In this document: positions 57,875 through 64,000 of the stretch, piece after piece
Position numbering within the stretch: the stretch's first letter is position 1
Layout of the letters: each line of letters opens with the position of its first letter
From: Dendrolimus kikuchii
Taxonomy: Eukaryota > Arthropoda > Insecta > Lepidoptera > Lasiocampidae
Length of the DNA stretch: 64,000 bases
Direction: 5' to 3'
NCBI GenBank assembly: GCA_019925095.2
Contig: CM034398.1
Span: 13,903,001 to 13,967,000, forward strand
Translations under genes and position numbers: made by a program
The notes under the pieces: generated by a model
Databases searched by the model: none
Seen by the model: the letters and a program-made list of their open reading frames with translations, nothing else
Told to the model about the DNA's origin: nothing

Positions 57875-57914
57875 CGTTTGCTTTTCCTTTTCTTATTGTG
57901 CACTTCTCATCGTC

Positions 57915-59399
57915 ATGCCTACCAAATCGCAATCTGCCATCTTTATGCAAACCCATAAGTACATAACTTTCCTATTAGAGATAGCTAACCTTATATTAAA
58001 AGGAGACAAAAAGTATAGTGTAAACGATTTCATAGGGCGCTTTACAAAATTGGACGATATAAAGGGCAAGTTGGATACAGTATATTATGAGATCTTGGAC
58101 TCTAAAGACCTTGACGACAAAGTGGAAAAATGGTACTTTGACTACTACACCTCGGCTATAGAAGCATATGAAAAAATTTTGGTGGCAAACATCACCATCA
58201 GCTCAAGCATCAAACCAAGCTCGCCCACATTCTCCACGTCTACTGTTCTGCCCAAAATAGATCTACCCAAATTTTCTTCCAAGCTTGAGGATTGGCCATC
58301 TTTCATAACTATTTTCAAAAGCCTTACGGACACTGCCGGTAATTTGTCAGGTGCAGTTAAATTACACTATTTATTTTCTTGCCTCTCCGGAGAAGCTCTC
58401 AGTATGGTATCACACCTCAAGGTTACCGATGAGAACTACGATGTAGCGATGACAACACTTGCCAATCGCTACGAAAATCGCCGAGTTCTCATTGATAGGT
58501 TTATAGATATGATACTAGAGTTACCCCACATCACCACCCGCTCACAAATCAGACAGTTATTTTTAGCCCCTCTTATTTCAACCCAATCGGCGCTTAAAAA
58601 CCTAAACTTACCACTACATGACTCAGACTACGTCCTAGTGTCAATAGTAGTGCGGAAGTTAAAGGGCGAGCTTCGCACATTATTTGAACGAACGCATGGG
58701 TCTTCAGACACTCTGCCCACCTTAAAGGATGTAATCACATTCTTAGAAGACCATGCACGTTGCACAGAAACTGAGACATATAACCCACCCCCCCCTCCCC
58801 TCAGCCCGACATACAGACAAACTGAACGTGCTTCTCCCTCAGCACGGTACCAACCACGCGCTTCTGCACCCAGACCAGAAATTCGGCACGTTCGTTTTCA
58901 GCCCACTACTTCCGTCCGCCCACCTTTAACGCGCCCTGCATATCCTCTACAAAGTCAAGCGTACCCTGTACAGTACGCTCAAGGATACCCACAGTCTACA
59001 CAATATTTCGAGCCCATAGCACAAGATTCCGCCCACCCACCAGCACCGACCAATAATTATTACTGCCCTTGGTGTCACGTTAGAGGACACAGGTTGCTGA
59101 ACTGCGGTGAATACCTAAGACAGCCTACGCAAGGGCGCTGGGATTTTATCCAAGCTCATGAACGGTGCCGTAAGTGTCTAGGACCCCATTACTCTGACGA
59201 GTGCAGATCCACAGGACGGTGTAGAGAATGTGATAGCGAGAAACACCATACCACCTTACATCGCAGTGGCTTTGAATCACCCACATATGACAATTCTCAC
59301 CTCTTGCCCCCACAACTAAGAGGACAAGAACACACCCGCCCAACCACGGAATCAAGAAACTCTTCTCGTCGTAATTCACCTATTAATTCACAACAATGA
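57915..59399 (+). CDS. gag: BEL/Pao gag polyprotein
   Basis: 494 residues from ATG at 57915 (context CGTCATGCC, first ATG after the leader's A/T tract) to TGA at 59397-59399. The N-terminal helical region is followed by a DUF1759-type capsid-like segment at about 115-270 (LPKIDLPKFSSKLEDWPSF, then ANRYENRRVLIDRFI). Next comes a proline-rich, disordered linker (about 300-380). Cysteine-histidine knuckles follow: CPWCHVRGHRLLNC near 383, CRKC...H...C near 418 and CREC near 437. Gag forms the particle and binds the element's RNA. In related elements gag and pol are often a single frame; here pol follows in the same frame after one stop codon, so gag may be made alone and, by readthrough, as gag-pol. 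Confidence 0.93.
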   Translation: MPTKSQSAIFMQTHKYITFLLEIANLILKGDKKYSVNDFIGRFTKLDDIKGKLDTVYYEILDSKDLDDKVEKWYFDYYTSAIEAYEKILVANITISSSIKPSSPTFSTSTVLPKIDLPKFSSKLEDWPSFITIFKSLTDTAGNLSGAVKLHYLFSCLSGEALSMVSHLKVTDENYDVAMTTLANRYENRRVLIDRFIDMILELPHITTRSQIRQLFLAPLISTQSALKNLNLPLHDSDYVLVSIVVRKLKGELRTLFERTHGSSDTLPTLKDVITFLEDHARCTETETYNPPPPPLSPTYRQTERASPSARYQPRASAPRPEIRHVRFQPTTSVRPPLTRPAYPLQSQAYPVQYAQGYPQSTQYFEPIAQDSAHPPAPTNNYYCPWCHVRGHRLLNCGEYLRQPTQGRWDFIQAHERCRKCLGPHYSDECRSTGRCRECDSEKHHTTLHRSGFESPTYDNSHLLPPQLRGQEHTRPTTESRNSSRRNSPINSQQ

Positions 59400-59402
59400 C
59401 TA
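59397..59402 (+). promoter_or_regulatory. Candidate stop-codon readthrough site between gag and pol
   Basis: CAA CAA TGA CTA CC: UGA followed by CUA is an established readthrough-promoting context in viral and animal mRNAs. The frame is open for 494 codons before and 1376 codons after it, with no other stop. A plain mutation of one codon in a formerly continuous frame (for instance CGA to TGA) is the alternative. Confidence 0.5.
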
Positions 59403-62400
59403 CCTGCTACTCACTTACACAATACTACACTACACCCACCCATACCATCGCTACAATATACACCATCCACTACATCACGTAAACAAAATAAATCCCAGTT
59501 TCATACTCAGCACTATGATAATAAAGTTTATCATAATAATCACTTGCCCGGCAGCCCTGTTACTTCCTCTGATAAAGCTAACCAAAATGACAGTCATATT
59601 TCAGCACATACTCAGCACATTACAGTACACGATCCACCAGTTTTATTACCCACTGTGTCCCTAGAACTAGCAGACAACGCTGGAGAATTTCATAAGGCAA
59701 GAGCATTATTAGACAGCGGTTCCATGCTAACCTTGTTAACTAAAACTATGACACAAAAATTACGTTTGCCTGTCGAGCACACAGAACTAAAAATTACAGG
59801 AGTCGGTAATCAGCAGACTCAAAACTCTAGTTCTTCAACTACCATCACATTCCGCCCTATTCACACCGAAGTCCCAGTAATTAGCGCAAAGGCATACATT
59901 CTACCAGATTTGACAGGTCTTTTACCATTAACAATGTTACCTGACGTTGTTCCACTCCTCGACTCGACACAGCTTCCCCTAGCAGACTCGTCTTATCGTT
60001 TTCCAGCCGCTATTGACTTGATTATGGGTTCTGATGTCTTGGGCCAAATTTTGGATGGTAACAAAATTTTTTTGGGCCCCGGCAGGCCAATAGCCTTCGG
60101 CACGATCTTCAATTTCGCTCTTTTAGGTCCTATCAATCCAAACTACACAAAGCCTGAGCCTCAAGTTAATTCAGCACTAGTAAATATTGACTGTTTACAA
60201 CCCCAACACTCAAATAAAGAAATACACTCCGCTCTGGAGAGATTCTGGGAAGTCGAAGAAGTGCAATCAAAGGACAACTCAACCTCTGACGAGTGTGAGG
60301 AGAACTTTCGTTCTACCACCACACGTGATCCCACAGGGCGATACATAGTATCCCTTCCCTTTCTTACAAAGGCACCTAAGCTCGGTGCAACCCACGCTAT
60401 TGCACTACGACGATTCCTTAATTTGGAGCGCAAACTCCAAAGAGATCCTACCCTCCGCTCAAAATATATCGACTTCATGAAGGAATACATTGACATGGGC
60501 CACATGGCTCTTTGTCACCCCAGCACATTCAAAGGAAAAGACCATTTTTACGTCCCGCATCATGGCATCTTCAAAGCCAACTCTGAAAAACTTCGCACGG
60601 TTTTTGATGGCAGCTGTAAGAGCTCTAATGGTGTCAGTCTTAATGACTGTCTGCACACTGGCCCACCGCTCCAACGTGATATTACTGACATCATTCTAAA
60701 TTTTCGTACTCACAAAGTGGTCTTTAGTACAGACATCCAGATGATGTTTAGAAATATACTAGTTCACCCAGACCACAGACGGTTCCAACTCATTCTATGG
60801 CGCTCTTCTCCAGATCAACCTCTGCTCACTTACGCCCTGTCCACTGTCACGTATGGCCTACGACCCAGCCCCTTCCTCGCCAATCGATCTATTATACAGC
60901 TGGTCACTGATGAAGGTCACCGTTTTCCCCAGGCTGCACAGGTTCTTACGCACTCCATATTCGTGGATGACATTCTGACTGGGCATGATTCAGTTGACAA
61001 GGCAATAGCTCTGCAGACTGAACTCATTGAGTTACTAGCCCTAGGGGGATTTCATTTGCGAAAGTGGACCTCAAACTCTCGTCAGCTTTTAGAACGCTTC
61101 CCGGATGATCAATGTGACATACCCAAGGATTTTGATGTTGTACCCGACTCCAATGCAATCAAGGTACTTGGTATGCAATGGATACCCCAAACGGACGAAT
61201 TTACATATCACATTTCGGTACCTACACTGGAAAAATTTACCAAAAGGTCAATACTCAGTACCATCGCTCGTTTATACGATCCTAGTGGATGGATCAGCCC
61301 AGTTATTTTCCGCGCAAAACTGCTCATTCAGCACCTATGGACTCTAAAGTTAGACTGGGATGAATCGGCTCCCAATGATGTCACATTTCAATTTCAGCAC
61401 ATTTTTGAAGACTTACCTCTACTCTCTGCTCTTCGACTCCCCAGAACAATTTGCACCAGCAAAGATTCCACCTACACCCTACACGGTTTTGCCGATGCAT
61501 CCGAATCCGGATATGCAGCCGCAGTCTATCTTCATGAAACGAATATCACGGGTCAGGTACACGTCAGACTACTTGTTTCTAAATCCAAGGTAGCCCCCAT
61601 TAAAACCCGACAGACTATACCAAAGCTGGAACTTTCAGCTGCACACCTCACTTCGCTGCTCATTTCTCGCGTCTCTGTTCAACTTTCTGCCCACATTACC
61701 ATTCAGCAACACTTTTGTTGGTCAGACAGTACTATCGTACTCGCCTGGCTTAAAACTCCTTCTCAATCCCTACAGGTCTTTGAGGCCAATCGAGTCTCTG
61801 CCATTGCAGCCAATCCATGTAACCCTACTTGGAGACATGTACCCTCAGCTCTTAACCCTGCCGACTGTGCTAGCAGGGGAATATCAGCACAGGAACTCTT
61901 AGCCTATGACCTATGGTGGTCGCCTACTTGGCTCAAGGCCCCACCTGATACCTGGCCCACGATGCCCCCTGCTTTGGGTCATCACGTACTGCCTGGTCTA
62001 AAACCCAGAAAAATGGTAGCTCACATCGCGGTTCCTGATCTAGACACGGATTTACTCACGAGATTCAGCTCCTTAGACACACTTGTAGGCGTAACCGCAT
62101 GTATTAAACGTTTTGCACACAATTGCTTGGTATCTTCTCACTCTCGCATCGTTGGTCCCATTACCGTAGACGAACGTAAGAAAGCGCTCTTACACTGGGT
62201 ACGCTCAGTCCAACAAAATATGTTCGCTGAAGACATCCACCGACTGCAAACTAACAAATTATGTACAGTGCGAATACAACGCCTCTCGCCCTTTCTCAAG
62301 GATGGTCTTCTTAGAGTAGGAGGGCGCTTGTCCAACTCAGCCCTTAGATATGACACACAACATCCCCTCATCTTACCCAGTTCAAGCCCCCTTGTGGACC

Positions 62401-63530
62401 TAATTATAGATCATTTCCACACTATACACTGCCACCCGGGCGCAGATACACTACACGCACTACTCCGTCAACAATACTGGATTTTATCTGGAAGGCGAGT
62501 CATTCGTCACCGTGTCTTTAAATGTGTACGCTGTTTTAGGCATCGAGCTCAGCCGAATCCCCCTTTTATGGCCGACCTACCGGCTGATCGAGTCAGCCCA
62601 CAACCGGTGTTTAGTCAAGTGTCCACGGATTTTGCCGGACCATTCCTAATTAAATCAAGTACTCTACGCAATGCCAAACTTCTCAAAGGCTACTTTTGTG
62701 TTTTCGTTTGTCTCGCCACCAAGGCAGTGCACTTAGAGGCTGTCTCGGAACTTTCTACGGACGCCTTTTTTGCGGCATTGCAAAGGTTCGTTAGTCGGCG
62801 CGGAATCCCTACCCTAATTCGCTCTGATTGCGGTACAAACTATGTCGGCGCAAGAAATCAGCTCATAGAAGTACAAAACTTCTTAAAGGCCAATGATGAT
62901 AGAATTACGCACAAGCTAGCCACACAGCAGATCACATGGTTGCTCAATCCGCCCTCAGCTCCTTCTTTTGGCGGTCTGCACGAGGCAGCCGTGAAATCTA
63001 CTAAGCAATTACTCTATCGCGTATTAGGTGAGCAGCATCTGACCTTTGAAGAATTTTCTACACTCTTAGCCCGTATTGAGGCCGTTCTCAACTCTCGACC
63101 ACTCTGCCCTCTGTCTTCAGACCCTACAGACTTCGAAGTCCTAACCGCTGGTCATTTCCTTATAGGTCGCCCACTTACCGCATTACCCGAACATTCCCAT
63201 GAATCCTCTCCTCCATCAACCCTACGACGTTTTCGCTTAGTGCAAGCGTTGGCTCAGCGATTTTGGACCTTGTGGTCGAAATCCTACCTGCACACTCTCC
63301 AATCCCGATCTAAATGGACTACGGAAACCAGTCGACCCAAGATTGGTGAGCTGGTACTCATAAAGGAGGATAATCTTCCCAGACTCCAGTGGAAGATGGG
63401 AAGAATAAAGAAGATTCTGCCCGGAAAGGATGACGTCGTCCGAGTCGTAGAACTCAGCACCAAGGATGGCAGCTTAACGAGACCAGTCACAAAGATTGCT
63501 CGTCTTCCCCTCGACGACAACAGCACTTAG
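59400..63530 (+). CDS. pol: BEL/Pao pol polyprotein (protease, RT, RNase H, integrase)
   Basis: Open from the codon after the gag stop to TAG at 63528-63530. There is no convincing internal AUG near the beginning, so expression probably needs readthrough. Counting residues from 59544: aspartic protease LLDSGSMLTLLT near 56; reverse transcriptase with VFDGSCKSS, VTYGLRPSPFLANRS and the FVDD active site at 473-476; RNase H with GFADASESG (about 648), PKLELSA and SDSTIVLAWL; integrase zinc finger (HFHTIHCHPG...CVRC, about 957-997); integrase core with D1029, D1095 and E1147 (STDFAGPF, RSDCGTNY, GGLHEAAVKS); C-terminal DUF5641-type domain (LVLIKEDNLPRLQWKMGRI). All catalytic residues I looked for are present. 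It copies element RNA to DNA and inserts it. Confidence 0.95.
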   Translation, partial: LPATHLHNTTLHPPIPSLQYTPSTTSRKQNKSQFHTQHYDNKVYHNNHLPGSPVTSSDKANQNDSHISAHTQHITVHDPPVLLPTVSLELADNAGEFHKARALLDSGSMLTLLTKTMTQKLRLPVEHTELKITGVGNQQTQNSSSSTTITFRPIHTEVPVISAKAYILPDLTGLLPLTMLPDVVPLLDSTQLPLADSSYRFPAAIDLIMGSDVLGQILDGNKIFLGPGRPIAFGTIFNFALLGPINPNYTKPEPQVNSALVNIDCLQPQHSNKEIHSALERFWEVEEVQSKDNSTSDECEENFRSTTTRDPTGRYIVSLPFLTKAPKLGATHAIALRRFLNLERKLQRDPTLRSKYIDFMKEYIDMGHMALCHPSTFKGKDHFYVPHHGIFKANSEKLRTVFDGSCKSSNGVSLNDCLHTGPPLQRDITDIILNFRTHKVVFSTDIQMMFRNILVHPDHRRFQLILWRSSPDQPLLTYALSTVTYGLRPSPFLANRSIIQLVTDEGHRFPQAAQVLTHSIFVDDILTGHDSVDKAIALQTELIELLALGGFHLRKWTSNSRQLLERFPDDQCDIPKDFDVVPDSNAIKVLGMQWIPQTDEFTYHISVPTLEKFTKRSILSTIARLYDPSGWISPVIFRAKLLIQHLWTLKLDWDESAPNDVTFQFQHIFEDLPLLSALRLPRTICTSKDSTYTLHGFADASESGYAAAVYLHETNITGQVHVRLLVSKSKVAPIKTRQTIPKLELSAAHLTSLLISRVSVQLSAHITIQQHFCWSDSTIVLAWLKTPSQSLQVFEANRVSAIAANPCNPTWRHVPSALNPADCASRGISAQELLAYDLWWSPTWLKAPPDTWPTMPPALGHHVLPGLKPRKMVAHIAVPDLDTDLLTRFSSLDTLVGVTACIKRFAHNCLVSSHSRIVGPITVDERKKALLHWVRSVQQNMFAEDIHRLQTNKLCTVRIQRLSPFLKDGLLRVGGRLSNSALRYDTQHPLILPSSSPLVDLIIDHFHTIHCHPGADTLHALLRQQYWILSGRRVIRHRVFKCVRCFRHRAQPNPPFMADLPADRVSPQPVFSQVSTDFAGPFLIKSSTLRNAKLLKGYFCVFVCLATKAVHLEAVSELSTDAFFAALQRFVSRRGIPTLIRSDCGTNYVGARNQLIEVQNFLKANDDRITHKLATQQITWLLNPPSAPSFGGLHEAAVKSTKQLLYRVLGEQHLTFEEFSTLLARIEAVLNSRPLCPLSSDPTDFEVLTAGHFLIGRPLTALPEHSHESSPPSTLRRFRLVQALAQRFWTLWSKSYLHTLQSRSKWTTETSRPKIGELVLIKEDNLPRLQWKMGRIKKILPGKDDVVRVVELSTKDGSLTRPVTKIARLPLDDNST

Positions 63531-63576
63531 TCAGCACTATAAATGGGAGCCGTCACCTTTTCCCCGGGCCCCAGGA

Positions 63577-63852
63577 TGTTCACGCCACCGCGTAACGAAC
63601 GATGATTCCCCGAAAAAGTAATTTACCCCGCACTTCCGCGTCTCAACGATCAGTCTGAATCGATCCGTCGTAAAAACATTCACGCATCGCGCGCGCATTT
63701 GAGATATCCACCCAATTGCAATACTAACCGGGTTCCAAGAGCTTGGTGATAAGTGGCAACGGTTACCCAGCTCATATTATTACGGGTGAGTCCATTTATC
63801 TCCATTCCCTCTTACCCTTGCACCCTTGAAATCTGGCAATCGGCCAGATCAC
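63577..63852 (+). repeat. BEL/Pao 3' LTR
   Basis: Begins TGTTCACGCC after the purine-containing CCCCAGGA and ends GGCCAGATCA, 276 bp, with TG...CA termini. Compared with the 5' LTR it lacks a 72-bp block after AAGTGGCAA. The 5-bp right flank CAAAT would be the target duplication. Confidence 0.75.
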
Positions 63853-64000
63853 AAATATTGCATTAAGCCCATGGCCAAGTCTGCGTTAAATTACCTATAT
63901 AATTATCCCACTTCACGATCACGGTAGATGTGTTGAGGTTTTTTTTTATATTATAGGTTTCTTAGATATATTCTAATTATAAATTTTATCCATGAAGAAA
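63853..64000. other. Right flank of the LTR retrotransposon
   Basis: 148 bases of AT-rich host DNA; nothing recognised. Confidence 0.5.

Larger units (their letters stand above)
56985..63852 (+). mobile_element. BEL/Pao-type LTR retrotransposon, nearly complete
   Basis: Order: 5' LTR (truncated), leader, gag, pol (protease, reverse transcriptase, RNase H, integrase), 3' LTR. Domain order, the gag DUF1759-type region, FVDD polymerase motif and C-terminal DUF5641-type segment identify the BEL/Pao group. Both reading frames are free of frameshifts, and the polymerase, RNase H and integrase catalytic residues are present. That indicates recent insertion. The 5' LTR lacks its first about 90 bp, so the left target duplication cannot be seen. 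Confidence 0.93.

Overview
The window looks like a stretch of insect nuclear genome, most probably from a moth or butterfly (Lepidoptera). It is AT-rich. Its genes are split by GT-AG introns. It is packed with repeat types familiar from Lepidoptera: Helitron-like elements ending in CTAG, RTE elements with (TATG)n tails, Jockey and CR1-type LINE tails, tail-sharing SINE-like repeats, hAT and BEL/Pao. The order-level assignment is inference. No bacterial, organellar or rRNA sequence and no CRISPR array was seen.

Two host genes can be supported. At the left edge (1-1761, + strand) are the last four coding exons of a lysine-rich protein I do not recognise. Facing it tail to tail is a complete SLC26-family anion (sulfate) transporter on the minus strand. 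It has twelve coding exons from 42973 down to 7212. Every exon joins its neighbour in phase, giving 639 residues including the transmembrane core and the C-terminal STAS domain. Its coding sequence is under 2 kb but the gene occupies about 36 kb, because its introns hold most of the repeats described here.

Intronic and intergenic repeats: a 2.8 kb 5'-truncated RTE-type retrotransposon (10047-12845) and five short 3' fragments of the same family, most with 11-14 bp target-site duplications; a Helitron-like family (A|TC...CTAG|T ends) at 9038, 28417, 31726, 42306 and 49392, plus shorter relatives; a Jockey-type LINE tail (25294-26000, minus); a second RTE-like LINE (about 32280-32880, minus); a decayed hAT element (27690-29422) with other elements nested in it; SINE-like copies whose 3' tail matches a LINE end at 48570-48990; several foldback elements; and (CACG)n, (AT)n and poly-G tracts.

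The region 43-57 kb contains no gene I can recognise, only repeats and some protein-like minus-strand remnants (45093-46110). The right end holds a nearly complete BEL/Pao LTR retrotransposon (56985-63852). Its gag and pol frames are intact and share one reading frame, divided by a single UGA followed by CUA. That context is known to favour stop-codon readthrough and is the most interesting observation in the window. I found no wholly new multi-gene system.
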